DNA of 64,000 nucleotides from Methylobacter sp. S3L5C (GTDB lineage: Bacteria > Pseudomonadota > Gammaproteobacteria > Methylococcales > Methylomonadaceae), in NCBI RefSeq assembly GCF_022788635.1, contig NZ_CP076024.1, forward strand, positions 2,604,001-2,668,000. The letters run 5' to 3'. The notes beneath the pieces were generated by a model. It ran no database searches. It was not told the origin of the DNA and saw only the letters and a program-made list of their open reading frames with translations. Position numbers and translations under genes: made by a program. The number at the start of each line of letters is the position of its first letter. Position 1 is the first letter of the stretch. Positions 1 to 9,390 of this stretch are shown here, in pieces.

Positions 1-2190
1 TTAACGCTGTCCTCTGAAGGTCAAATTGAAGAAATAAATCTGACCGCAACGGCGCTTTTTGGCATCGAACGTAACCAACTGCAAAACCGGAATTTTGCGG
101 ATTTGGTTGCACCTCATGACCGAGATCGCTGGAAACGTTTGCTGATAAGTATGCTTCAATGCGAAGCCCTCGAAAGTATTGAATTACAACTTTTATGCAA
201 CGAAAATGCCGTTTTTGACGCGCATCTTAAAGTACTCAGTCTGTCTGCAGATGGCAATATTCAGGCCATCCGTATTAACTTCAGCGATATTAGCAAGCTT
301 AAGGAATTGGCCTTACATCAGCAAAAAGAGGCCTTAAATAAAGCCGGTGCCTTGCAAAACGCAATTTTTAATAGCGCCAATTTCTCAAGTATTGCCACCG
401 ATGCCAAGGGGGTTATCCAAATCTTTAACGTCGGTGCCCAGCACATGCTTGGTTATAGCGCAGACGAAGTGATGAATAAAATCACACCGGCGGATATTTC
501 CGATCCACAGGAAATCATTGCGCGTGCCACAGCCTTAAGTCTTGAACTGGGTACGCCTATTAAACCGGGCTTTGACGCACTGGTATTTAAAGCCGCACGG
601 AGTATTGAAGATATTTATGAGCTGACTTATATTCGTAAAGATGGCAGTCGCTTTCCTGCAATGGTGTCCGTCACGGCACTACGTGATGCAGAGGACAGTA
701 TTATCGGTTACCTACTGATCGGTACCAACAATACAGAACGTAAACAGCTCCAAGAGATTATTCTGCTTAATAAAGAAAATGAAGCCAGGCTTTTGTTAGA
801 TAAAGAGCAAGCCGAGTATTTATTAACCATAAAATCCCAATTTATCGCCACCATGTCGCATGAAATTCGCACGCCAATGAGTGCGATTATGGGACTTTCC
901 CAATTGGCGCTCAATCAGGCTCTGCCCGCTGAAACGCAGAATTATCTGAAAAATATTATTGCAGCCTCCAGGAGCCTTATGAATATACTTAATGATATTC
1001 TGGATTTTTCAAAACTGGATGCCGGGCGTCTCGTCATTGAGCCAGTACCTTTCCCTCTTAATGATCTGCTGGATGTACTCTACAGTCTATTTATTGACGC
1101 TGCCAAAGAGAAACTACTGAGCTTTAACATAGAGGTTGCATCCAATATCCCCTGCACCTTGATTGGTGACCGGCTTAGGTTGCAACAAATATTAAGTAAT
1201 CTGCTTGGTAACGCGATCAAATTTACCGCGCAGGGTGCCGTCACCCTCAAAATTACGCTTTTGCAAATTGATCTCTCACAAGTCCGCCTGTTATTTTGCG
1301 TGTCGGATACCGGTATAGGTATCTCTGCCGAGTATCAGGACAAGCTGTTCCAGCCTTTCAGTCAGGTGGACGGCTCCATTACCCGTCGTTTTGGCGGCAC
1401 CGGTCTTGGGCTGGCTATCAGCAATAATCTGTTGCAGTTGATGGACAGCGAATTTTTACTAACCAGTACGCCAGAGCTAGGCAGCTCCTTCAGCTTTGAG
1501 TTGGCTTTGGGCGTATCGACTACGTCCATTCAATACCGCGTTACCGAACCTTCTGCAATAGTAAGTCCGACCTTGAATTATTATCAACAACTGGTCGGTT
1601 CCAGAATTCTGGTGGCTGAAGATAACCTGCTCATTCAACAGGTTGTACGAGAATCTCTAATTCCCTCAGGTATCATCGTCACTATTGCCAACAATGGTCA
1701 GGAAGTGCTGGAGTTATTGGCACAGAGTGAATTTGATGGCATTTTGATGGACATTCACATGCCGGTTATGGATGGCTTTGAAACAACGCAACGGTTACGT
1801 AGTCTGCCGGGTTTGGCAACACTACCGGTGATCGCGCTGACCGCTGGCGTAACCGAAGAGGAACAGGTGCAATGCCTGGCCGCAGGTATGAATGATTTTA
1901 TCAGTAAACCTATTGATTTAAGTCAGCTTCTGCTGACACTGGCGCAATGGCTCATGTCTGAGAGTGATATGAATGCGCTTAGGCAGTGCGCCATTGAGCT
2001 TGACGAACTTATACAAGAACAAGAATTTATTCCCGAAGCCTTGCTAAACACCATGAAGACACATTTGTCCCCTACGCAGCTTGAGCTGTTTAGCCGTCTA
2101 CACCAGATGATACGTGACCTTCGTTATAAAGAGGCACGCACCTTGCTTCATCAACTGATTTCACCATCCAATCCTCAGGAAATGTTATGA
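1..2190 (+). CDS. Hybrid sensor histidine kinase (PAS-PAS-HisKA-HATPase-REC), 5' end outside window
   Basis: The reading frame is open from base 1 with no convincing start, and the first residues already look like a PAS fold, so the gene begins upstream of the window. Visible order (codon 1 = base 1): partial PAS, a second PAS at about 115-235, a dimerisation/phosphoacceptor domain with the H-box MSHEIRTPM near codon 285, an ATPase domain with the N-box NLLGNAIKF, G1 DTGIGIS and G2 GGTGLGLAIS, then a receiver domain with acceptor Asp in MDIHMPVMDG. It ends with a roughly 50-residue helical tail that is also found at the end of the larger kinase at 3188-7867. There is no Hpt domain. The last base overlaps the next response-regulator gene (ATGA), so the two are translationally coupled. 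The signal sensed cannot be deduced. The close similarity of its second PAS, kinase and tail to the 3188 gene indicates local duplication. Confidence 0.9.
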   Translation, partial: LTLSSEGQIEEINLTATALFGIERNQLQNRNFADLVAPHDRDRWKRLLISMLQCEALESIELQLLCNENAVFDAHLKVLSLSADGNIQAIRINFSDISKLKELALHQQKEALNKAGALQNAIFNSANFSSIATDAKGVIQIFNVGAQHMLGYSADEVMNKITPADISDPQEIIARATALSLELGTPIKPGFDALVFKAARSIEDIYELTYIRKDGSRFPAMVSVTALRDAEDSIIGYLLIGTNNTERKQLQEIILLNKENEARLLLDKEQAEYLLTIKSQFIATMSHEIRTPMSAIMGLSQLALNQALPAETQNYLKNIIAASRSLMNILNDILDFSKLDAGRLVIEPVPFPLNDLLDVLYSLFIDAAKEKLLSFNIEVASNIPCTLIGDRLRLQQILSNLLGNAIKFTAQGAVTLKITLLQIDLSQVRLLFCVSDTGIGISAEYQDKLFQPFSQVDGSITRRFGGTGLGLAISNNLLQLMDSEFLLTSTPELGSSFSFELALGVSTTSIQYRVTEPSAIVSPTLNYYQQLVGSRILVAEDNLLIQQVVRESLIPSGIIVTIANNGQEVLELLAQSEFDGILMDIHMPVMDGFETTQRLRSLPGLATLPVIALTAGVTEEEQVQCLAAGMNDFISKPIDLSQLLLTLAQWLMSESDMNALRQCAIELDELIQEQEFIPEALLNTMKTHLSPTQLELFSRLHQMIRDLRYKEARTLLHQLISPSNPQEML

Positions 2191-3092
2191 GAGATATTCA
2201 ACAAGGCCCCATTATACTCATTGTTGATGATATACCCGATAACATCAAGATTCTTGCGGAAGCGCTTCGTTCTGATTACCGGATTAAGGTGGCCAATAAT
2301 GGCCATGATGCGCTCGATCTGGCTGAACGGGTGCAACCGGATTTGATTTTACTGGATATCATGATGCCCGATATGGATGGCTTTGAAACCTGCCGACGCC
2401 TGAAAGAAAACGCCAAAACCCGTAAAATCGCCGTCATCTTTGTCACCGCCATGAGCGGTGAAACCGATGCAGAAAGAGGTCTTAATCTGGGGGCGGTTGA
2501 CTATATCATTAAGCCTTTCGTAATTCCGGTCGCCAAAGCCCGTATTCGCAACCACCTTCTCATCAAGCAACAAGCCGATTTACTCGACTCGCGGGCGTTG
2601 CTTGATGCGCTGACGCTTATTCCCAATCGCCGCTGTTTTGATGAAACTTTCGCAGCAGCATGGCAGCAAGCGAGCCAGGATAAAACGCCGCTATCACTGG
2701 CGATAATCGAAGTAGATGATTTTAAGCACTATAACGACCGGTATGGCCACGGCATCGGAGATAGCTGTTTAAAAAAGCTGGCGACTGTATTAACCAACAG
2801 TCAAAACCAACCCGGCGACCTTAGCGCACGCCTTGACGGTAATGCCTTTGCGCTTATCCTCCCTAACACCGATTCGACCGCTGCCCGGCAAATTACCGAA
2901 GGCTTGCGTGAGTGTATCCAGAACATGGGCATGGCCCATGCTGAATCAAAAGCCGGTGCAGTGGTTACGATTAGTGTCGGCGTAGCCACGCAAATGGCTA
3001 TGCCAACTTATAGCTCTTCGCAGGAACTTTATGAGGCGGCAAACAACGCATTGCACACGGCAACAGCCAATGGCGGCAATCAAGTCGCGTAG
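2187..3092 (+). CDS. Response regulator: receiver domain plus degenerate GGDEF domain
   Basis: 301 residues. Residues 8-125 form a receiver domain: acidic pair VDD near the N-terminus, acceptor Asp in LLDIMMPDMDG, and the conserved Thr/Lys positions (FVTAMSG, IIKPF). Residues about 130-300 are a GGDEF-type domain with recognisable flanks (LIPNRRCFDETF, then FALILP, then TISVGVAT). The catalytic signature reads DGNAF where GGDEF is expected, and no RxxD inhibitory site is seen just upstream. From family knowledge the domain should therefore not make cyclic di-GMP; it may act as a binding or interaction module. The start ATG overlaps the stop of the upstream hybrid kinase, so this is the probable partner of that kinase. 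It could also receive phosphate from the 3188 kinase. Confidence 0.85.
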   Translation: MRDIQQGPIILIVDDIPDNIKILAEALRSDYRIKVANNGHDALDLAERVQPDLILLDIMMPDMDGFETCRRLKENAKTRKIAVIFVTAMSGETDAERGLNLGAVDYIIKPFVIPVAKARIRNHLLIKQQADLLDSRALLDALTLIPNRRCFDETFAAAWQQASQDKTPLSLAIIEVDDFKHYNDRYGHGIGDSCLKKLATVLTNSQNQPGDLSARLDGNAFALILPNTDSTAARQITEGLRECIQNMGMAHAESKAGAVVTISVGVATQMAMPTYSSSQELYEAANNALHTATANGGNQVA

Positions 3093-3187
3093 TATTTGTG
3101 TCGGTTTACGCTAGAGTTTAACCCCTACGAATGAAAGTCTATCGCTTATTAATTAACACATTTTAATCATTAAAGAATACCAGCACC

Positions 3188-6100
3188 ATGCTTAAAGATA
3201 ATCCTGGCTTTGTATCGCCGATAACTCACCCACCGCGTCAATCTTATCGCGGGTTGCTGCACATTATCGGCCTGGCGCTCGCTTACCTGATAGCCAGCAA
3301 ACTCAGTTATTTTACGAGGATTCCACCCGGCTATGCGGCAACTATTTGGCCGCCAGCCGGTATTGCCCTGGCGGCCATGTTGGTTTACGGCTACCGTATC
3401 TGGCCGGGCGTTATGCTGGGCACGTTAATGGTGAATGGTTTGATCTCGGAAGTGATCGGTTCGATTACAGAAAACCTGCTGTCGGTACTGATCAATTTAG
3501 CTATCAGTTGCGGTGCAACGCTGCAAGCGCTAGCAGGTACTTATCTCGTTAAACGTTTTGCCGGCTATCCCAACGGATTGATCAAGGCAAAGGATATTAT
3601 TCGCTTCTGGCTGACGGGTGGCGTTCTTGCTGCGCTGATTAATTCCACGTTGGCAGTGACTCTGTTCGTCGCCATCGGCACCACAGCGGCAGCCGATTTT
3701 GTGGCTAACTGGGCCACTTGGTGGTTGGGAGATGCCTTGGGCATTATACTCTTTACGCCACTGATGCTAGCCTGGCTATGCCAGGCTGATTCAGCGTGGC
3801 ACAACCGAAAAGGGCTGATTACCCTGCCAATGGTCGTCATGTTTATACTAACCATTGGCGCCACTTATTATCAAAATAAAAATAGCCAGCAGCGATTAAG
3901 GCTGATGTTGGACCAAGAAGTACAAACATTCAGCGTAGCGCTGGAAAACTCGTTTTTGACCCATATCAACGCGCTACGTGCTCTCGGCAGTTTCTATAAA
4001 AGCTCAACCGAGGTTACCCGGGCAGATTTTAAATCCTTCACTACGGATGCTTTGGACCAGTTACCGGGTATTCAGGCGCTGAGCTGGACTACCGTTATTT
4101 TGGACTCCCAACGGGATGCCTACGAAGCAACCATCAAAAACGAAGGCTACCCCAACTTTGAGATTACCGAACAAGATGCCAACCAACAGCGCTTAACAGC
4201 GGAAAATCGCCCGGAATATGCGCCCATCACTTTTATTGAACCTTCTCAAGGCAATGAAAAATTCCTGGGATTTGATAACTATGCCAATGCCCTGCGGCGA
4301 GAGGCTCTTGAGCGGGCAAGGGATAGCGGAGACATCGCTCTGACCGCGCGGATTGTTTTACTTCAGGGACAAAACCGGCACTATGGCGTACTCGCTATTA
4401 TGCCCGTGTATGGCAACGGCCGCCCGCACCAAACCGTAAAAGAACGCCGTCAGAACGTGACCGGTTATCTCGTTGCCGCCTTTAAAATCGATGCTATTAT
4501 CACAGCGGCACTTAAAACCTCACAAACTGCCAAATTGTCCTATCGCTTGCTAGACCAGAGTGCACCGGCCGCAGAGCAATTACTGTTTGTAAACGGCCAA
4601 CCGGAACCGTCAGCCTGGGTGGTACAGAAAGAAAATTTTTTCAACGGTCCAAGAGATCTGCTCAGTGCGACAACGCTTAACCTGGGCGGTCGAAGCTGGC
4701 GGTTTGAAATCACCGTCACACCTAATTATATCGCCCAACACCACTCAGATAGCGCATGGTTACTATTATTGTCAGGCTTTCTGTTAACCTGTTTTGTGAA
4801 TGCCTTCAGTTTGATGGCTTCCGGTCAAGGCCGCCTGCTCCAGTTACAGCTAATAAAGCGTACCTCTGCGCTAAAAGTCAGCAAGCGGCGCTTTGATTCC
4901 ACGTTTAATAATGCACCATTCGCTATTGCCCATCTATCGCCACAGGGCGATTGTTTGGAAATCAATCAACGTTTTTGCGAGTTTATTGGTTATAGCAATG
5001 CCGAGGCGCTCACCATACCCTGCCTGCAATTGATGCATCCCGATCATCACCAGCTTAATAATGAGAAAATTGCGCAATGCCTGAGTGGTGAAATTTCAGG
5101 TTTTACTCTGGAAAGTCAATATCAACACAAGCTGGGGCATCACCTTTGGGGTAATCTAACGGTAAAATTAATCCGCAATGAAGCAGGCAGACCGGATTAC
5201 TTTATTAAAATGATTGAGGATATCACGGTGCGTAAAGCCATTGAAAAGGCACTGTATAAAGCCGATATTCTAAAAAACGCGATTGTTAACAGTAGCACTT
5301 TTTCCAGTATCGCCACCGATGCCAAAGGCATTATTCAGATTTTTAACCGGGGCGCAGAAAATATGCTCGGCTATCAGGCCGATGAAGTACTAAACCAACT
5401 TACACCAGCGGATTTTTCCGACCCTAAGGAATTGCTAAACCGTGCAATCGCCTTAAGTGAAGAGCAGTCAGCTTTTATTACCCCCGGCTTTGAAGCGTTG
5501 GTATTCAAAGCTTCGCGTGGTATTGAAGATATTTACGAGTTAACCTATATCCGTAAAAATGGCAGCAGCTTTCCTGCGGTGGTTTCAATTACTGCGTTGC
5601 GTGATGATGATGATGATGATGTTATTATTGGTTACCTGTTGATAACCATCGATAATACCGTCAAAAAACAGGCCGAAGACACCATCAGAATACTGTCCCT
5701 GGCAGTAGAGCAAAGCCCCAATTCGGTGACCATCACTGACCGTAATGGCATAATTGAATATGTCAACGCGGTACTGATAAAAACTTCCGGTTATCGTTCT
5801 GATGAGCTTATCGGCAAGCATCAAAGCATAATCGCATCCGGCAAGACTTCAGAGGCAGTCTATATGGATATGCGGAGTGCTTTAAGTCGGGGCGAAATCT
5901 GGCGAGGCGAATTTATCAACAAAAGCAAATCCGGTGTTGAATACATAGTGTTAACCTGGATTTCGCCGATACGTCAGCCTGATGGCTGCGTCACCCATTA
6001 TTTGGAACTTACAGAAGACATCACCGAGCGCAAGCAAAACGAAGCGATTATCATCCTGGCTAAAGAGCGGGCTGAAGCCTTGGCAAAATCAAAATCACAA

Positions 6101-7867
6101 TTTCTTGCCAACATGTCCCACGAGATTCGCACGCCCATGAACGCAATCATCGGTCTGTCGCAACTGGCGCTAAACAAAAAATTTTCGCCTGAAGCAGTGG
6201 ATTATCTGGATAAAATCAACCGTGCCTCGACCAGTCTATTGGTGATACTGAACGATATTCTGGACTTGTCCAGACTGGAAGTCGGGCGTGTCACCATTGA
6301 GCACAAACACTTTCACCTTGATGGACTACTCGATACGCTTCACAATCTGTTTGACGCAGCCGCTAAGGAAAAAAATCTGGCTTTCACTATTGTGCTGGCA
6401 GGTGATGTTCCATTGGGTTTAATCGGCGATGCCGCCAGATTGCAACAAGTATTAATTAACCTGCTCGGTAATGCCATCAAGTTTACCGCTGACGGCAGCG
6501 TAACTATGACCATCATGCTACAACAAATTGACCAGTCACAAGCGCGGTTATTATTTAGTGTAGCGGATACCGGTATCGGTTTGTCCAGCCAGGATCAGGA
6601 AAAGCTGTTTAAACCGTTCAGTCAAGTGGATGATTCTATCACCCGTCGTTTTGGGGGCTCAGGCCTTGGCCTGGCGATCAGTAATAATCTGTTGCAGCTT
6701 ATGGGTAGCCGGTTTACGTTGGACAGTACGCCGGGACGCGGCAGTTGCTTTAGCTTTGAATTGGTCATGGCTGTTTTACCCTTAACCCGCCCCTATAAAC
6801 TGGAGTCGCCCACGGGAAGATTGGCGTCGACATTAAGTGATTTTAGTCAATTACTGGCCGGCACCCGTATTCTGATCGCAGAAGACAATCTTTTAAATCA
6901 GCAAGTAGTCAGTGAATTTTTGGAATTATCGGGTATCAGCGTCAAGATTGCCAATAATGGTCAGGAGGCGCTGACATTACTGCTTGAGCAGGGCGAATTT
7001 GATGCGGTGTTGATGGACATGCACATGCCGGTGATGGATGGTTTTAAAGCCACCCGACAAATGCGCAACCAGCTTCGTTTTGCAACACTACCGGTGCTTG
7101 CACTGTCTGCCGGTGTAACCCAAGAGGAACAGGAGGAGTGCCTGGCCTCAGGAATTAACGATTTCATCAGTAAACCGATCAATCCGGTAAAACTGCTGTC
7201 AACGCTTGCACAGTGGATCAAACCCGATAACAGCAAAATCGAAAGCTTGAAGGAGGAAGTTGTGGCAGTGCCGGCTATCGATACGCTACCGGATTTCGAC
7301 CAGAAAAATCTGTTGGCCATGCTCGGTAATAATAAAGAACTGGCAATGCAATTACTGCTTAACTTCAAGCATAGTATGCAAAACCTGCCCGCTGAACTTG
7401 CCGAGCTTATCGCCTCAGGATCACTGGTTATCGCTAAAGAAAAAATACACAGCCTTAAAGGTGTAGCCGGCAATTTTGGCGCAGTGCGATTGTATGCAGC
7501 AACCGAAATACTGGAAGCAGAATTTAAAAAAGGGCTACCCACAACGGCTGCTATCAACCACTTTACGGCAGCCTTTAATCAGACGATGTCGGTCATTGAG
7601 GCGCAGTCTCCTCCTGATATTGTATTGCCGCATAATGCCGGTAATCGTGACGAACTAATGCTGTCAGCTGCCGAACTTGACGAACTGCTCAAGGAGCAGG
7701 ATTTCATTCCTGAAGATTTGTTGAACACGCTAAAAATGCATCTGGCCACAGAACAGCTTGAGCTGTTTATTCGCCTACGTAAACTAATCCACGATCTTGA
7801 CTATAAAAATGCACGGCTACTGCTGCAACAACTCATAATGCAACCAGACAATAAAGATGGCTTATGA
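3188..7867 (+). CDS. Large hybrid sensor kinase (MASE1-CHASE-PAS3-HisKA-HATPase-REC-Hpt)
   Basis: 1559 residues. An N-terminal block of about eight hydrophobic segments (about 20-225) resembles a MASE1 membrane sensor. It is followed by a periplasmic region of CHASE type (about 250-460, with the PGIQALSW-type stretch) and another membrane segment near 520. Three PAS domains follow (about 575-680, 690-830, 835-950), then the H-box MSHEIRTPM, the ATPase motifs NLLGNAIKF and DTGIGLS, a receiver with MDMHMPVMDG and an Hpt domain with the phosphorylatable His in KIHSLKGVAGNFGA. It can therefore run a complete phosphorelay internally. The middle PAS, kinase, receiver and final tail are close copies of the gene at 1-2190. 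A run of six GAT codons (5603-5620) gives six aspartates at the end of the second PAS. The ligand is unknown. Confidence 0.9.
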   Translation: MLKDNPGFVSPITHPPRQSYRGLLHIIGLALAYLIASKLSYFTRIPPGYAATIWPPAGIALAAMLVYGYRIWPGVMLGTLMVNGLISEVIGSITENLLSVLINLAISCGATLQALAGTYLVKRFAGYPNGLIKAKDIIRFWLTGGVLAALINSTLAVTLFVAIGTTAAADFVANWATWWLGDALGIILFTPLMLAWLCQADSAWHNRKGLITLPMVVMFILTIGATYYQNKNSQQRLRLMLDQEVQTFSVALENSFLTHINALRALGSFYKSSTEVTRADFKSFTTDALDQLPGIQALSWTTVILDSQRDAYEATIKNEGYPNFEITEQDANQQRLTAENRPEYAPITFIEPSQGNEKFLGFDNYANALRREALERARDSGDIALTARIVLLQGQNRHYGVLAIMPVYGNGRPHQTVKERRQNVTGYLVAAFKIDAIITAALKTSQTAKLSYRLLDQSAPAAEQLLFVNGQPEPSAWVVQKENFFNGPRDLLSATTLNLGGRSWRFEITVTPNYIAQHHSDSAWLLLLSGFLLTCFVNAFSLMASGQGRLLQLQLIKRTSALKVSKRRFDSTFNNAPFAIAHLSPQGDCLEINQRFCEFIGYSNAEALTIPCLQLMHPDHHQLNNEKIAQCLSGEISGFTLESQYQHKLGHHLWGNLTVKLIRNEAGRPDYFIKMIEDITVRKAIEKALYKADILKNAIVNSSTFSSIATDAKGIIQIFNRGAENMLGYQADEVLNQLTPADFSDPKELLNRAIALSEEQSAFITPGFEALVFKASRGIEDIYELTYIRKNGSSFPAVVSITALRDDDDDDVIIGYLLITIDNTVKKQAEDTIRILSLAVEQSPNSVTITDRNGIIEYVNAVLIKTSGYRSDELIGKHQSIIASGKTSEAVYMDMRSALSRGEIWRGEFINKSKSGVEYIVLTWISPIRQPDGCVTHYLELTEDITERKQNEAIIILAKERAEALAKSKSQFLANMSHEIRTPMNAIIGLSQLALNKKFSPEAVDYLDKINRASTSLLVILNDILDLSRLEVGRVTIEHKHFHLDGLLDTLHNLFDAAAKEKNLAFTIVLAGDVPLGLIGDAARLQQVLINLLGNAIKFTADGSVTMTIMLQQIDQSQARLLFSVADTGIGLSSQDQEKLFKPFSQVDDSITRRFGGSGLGLAISNNLLQLMGSRFTLDSTPGRGSCFSFELVMAVLPLTRPYKLESPTGRLASTLSDFSQLLAGTRILIAEDNLLNQQVVSEFLELSGISVKIANNGQEALTLLLEQGEFDAVLMDMHMPVMDGFKATRQMRNQLRFATLPVLALSAGVTQEEQEECLASGINDFISKPINPVKLLSTLAQWIKPDNSKIESLKEEVVAVPAIDTLPDFDQKNLLAMLGNNKELAMQLLLNFKHSMQNLPAELAELIASGSLVIAKEKIHSLKGVAGNFGAVRLYAATEILEAEFKKGLPTTAAINHFTAAFNQTMSVIEAQSPPDIVLPHNAGNRDELMLSAAELDELLKEQDFIPEDLLNTLKMHLATEQLELFIRLRKLIHDLDYKNARLLLQQLIMQPDNKDGL
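5603..5620 (+). repeat. (GAT)6 triplet repeat inside hybrid kinase gene
   Basis: Six tandem GAT triplets in the coding frame encode six consecutive aspartates. The matching position of the paralogous PAS at 1-2190 has no such run (it reads RDAEDS). Triplet units keep the frame, so slippage would change only loop length. Confidence 0.9.
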
Positions 7868-8009
7868 CGTAAATAATAGTCGGGGGATTGGGCACGAATA
7901 ACTCTGTTAGCGCCCACAGTAAGATATCTATTACTGGCAGTAGCCGAACGTCAGCAATCGCTTATATTGCAGACGCTGGTTGATAGCAACCAGCGGACCG
8001 CTGTTGGCC

Positions 8010-8054
8010 GCTATGCATAGCGCCCCCTATTTATAGTTGCACACTATACATAGT
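8010..8054. repeat. Cluster of short palindromes related to CTATGCATAG
   Basis: GCTATGCATAGC at 8010-8021 is a perfect 12-bp palindrome. TATAGT-TGCAC-ACTATA follows (about 8032-8048) and runs into ACTATACATAGT at 8043-8054, so half sites are nested. A half site (ACATAGT) recurs near 8124. The arrangement resembles operator sites or a decayed palindromic element; which one is unknown. Confidence 0.6.
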
Positions 8055-8340
8055 TTTAAAAGGCTATCGGCTGCATAACCTGATTTCACAGACGCTTCGA
8101 CCAGCCATTAGTTAAAAAACTTTACATAGTTTTACATGATTTCTGAGGTGAAAATTTATTCCTTCAGACAAGTCAATGGACATCTGCCAAACATTACATA
8201 TGAAGATGCCTGCTTGAGTGCCAATTGGCACTCTTCAGTTAATGATTTCATAGTACACTTGCTTGAATGTCGCCATGCATATCCCGTTTATAGTTATCAT
8301 CCAGTTGGTAATAATTTTTGCATTTCCTTTCGGTATTAAA

Positions 8341-8352
8341 ACTATGCATAGT
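8341..8352. repeat. Perfect palindrome ACTATGCATAGT
   Basis: A 12-bp perfect palindrome, the same core as the palindromes about 290-330 bp upstream. It lies about 370 bp before the cupin gene, too far for a classical operator unless the promoter is distant. Confidence 0.55.
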
Positions 8353-8718
8353 GGCCTTTACCCGTTATTCGGAAGTTTCAAAAAGCCAATTTCATTACCG
8401 GCCTTTTAGAGTTGTAATATTTGTAATTCGATAAAAGTCTCCACACCCGATCTATAGTCTGTTGAGCAAACTAATTTTACAAGGCATAACGACAGGCACA
8501 GATGGCGAAGTAAAAGATAATATGAACCATTGATAAAAAATGGCTGTTAAAAAACGAATTGCACTTTCAGCGGTTAACTGGAGCGCTTGGATAGGCATTT
8601 TTTAACGATGAGATTATTGAAAAAATAGATTCCTCTAGGCAAAATAGGGGGGGCAACATACTATGGCTCATCCAAAATCATTCTGATTCTGGATATAAAT
8701 CTAAATTTTAGGAATAAC

Positions 8719-9069
8719 ATGAAAGAAATTACAGTTAATAGCAACCCCGGCGAAGCACTTTTAAAAAAAATGGGCGTTGCTAACTGGCCAACATGGCAAA
8801 AAGAAGTATCTACATTCCCATGGGAATTTGTTACTACAGAAACATCATTTATTTTAGAAGGTGAATGTGTCATGACACCTGCAGATGGTGGCCCTTCAAT
8901 TACTTTCAAAGCGGGTGACTTAGTGGTATTTCCATTAGGCTACAAAGGTACTTGGGAAGTGAAAAAAGCACTTAAAAAGAGCTACAGACACAGCGGCGGT
9001 AAACTTGTTAAATGTTTTTTTAACCGTTTGACCATATTTTCAAATTTCGCTAAATCAATCATGAAATGA
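8719..9069 (+). CDS. Small cupin-domain protein (DUF861/Cupin_3 type)
   Basis: 116 residues. The first ~90 residues have the small single-domain cupin pattern: ANWPTWQKE, then FILEGECVMTP, then FKAGDLVVFPLGYKGTWEV. Cytoplasmic; no signal peptide. Members of this family are usually annotated as ureidoglycine-aminohydrolase-like, but most have no proven substrate. An AGGA ribosome site lies about 7 bases before the ATG. Family members normally end shortly after the WEV motif, whereas here a further ~30 residues of unrelated, basic and hydrophobic sequence follow, so the C-terminus may be a frameshifted or fused tail. It stands alone between intergenic DNA and an insertion sequence. Confidence 0.7.
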   Translation: MKEITVNSNPGEALLKKMGVANWPTWQKEVSTFPWEFVTTETSFILEGECVMTPADGGPSITFKAGDLVVFPLGYKGTWEVKKALKKSYRHSGGKLVKCFFNRLTIFSNFAKSIMK

Positions 9070-9390
9070 AGTTCACTTCCATTATTCCCACAATAAGAGC
9101 TTCTGGCCGTTCTGAGACGACCAAGCAACATAAAAGATACTAATTATCAGTGGCTGCTACTTTATCTATCTTAGCGAGAAAAATTGGAGTAATTAGTGCC
9201 TGAACGAAAAAGCCACTTTTCAAAAAAACCAGCTCAACATCCGGAAATATTTTTTGGAAAAATCTTTCCGGAGTGGAACAAACGACTTATTTTCTGATTT
9301 ACCATCAGTTTTTCAGAATTATTTCTAATAATCACAAATTATAAGCGCACCTTTCCTGTGGATAACCTGTTGGCTGTTCTCAAAAAAGCG
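9070..9390. other. Intergenic region with an inverted repeat
   Basis: No gene is seen. TCCGGAAA (9240-9247) and its complement TTTCCGGA (9265-9272) can form an 8-bp stem with a 17-base AT-rich loop. This is the flank of the downstream transposase, so it may be part of an element end; terminal repeats could not be settled. Confidence 0.4.

Larger units (their letters stand above)
7868..8718. other. 850-bp AT-rich intergenic region with palindromes; no supported gene
   Basis: No reading frame with a convincing ribosome site or family resemblance was found. A 67-codon frame at 8136-8339 exists, but nothing supports it. The stretch carries several palindromic or half-palindromic copies of ACTATGCATAGT (described separately) and one copy of a dispersed element reading CGGACCGCTGTTGGCCG at 7994-8010. 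Confidence 0.6.

Noticed and set aside
2187-3092. Active diguanylate cyclase
   Set aside because: The GGDEF signature is replaced by DGNAF.
6961-7557. 198-codon minus-strand frame within the hybrid kinase gene
   Set aside because: Antisense to receiver and Hpt coding sequence; serine-rich low-information translation typical of a shadow frame.
8136-8339. 67-codon frame in the palindrome region
   Set aside because: No ribosome site before the start and no recognisable sequence; kept only as a remark in the intergenic entry.
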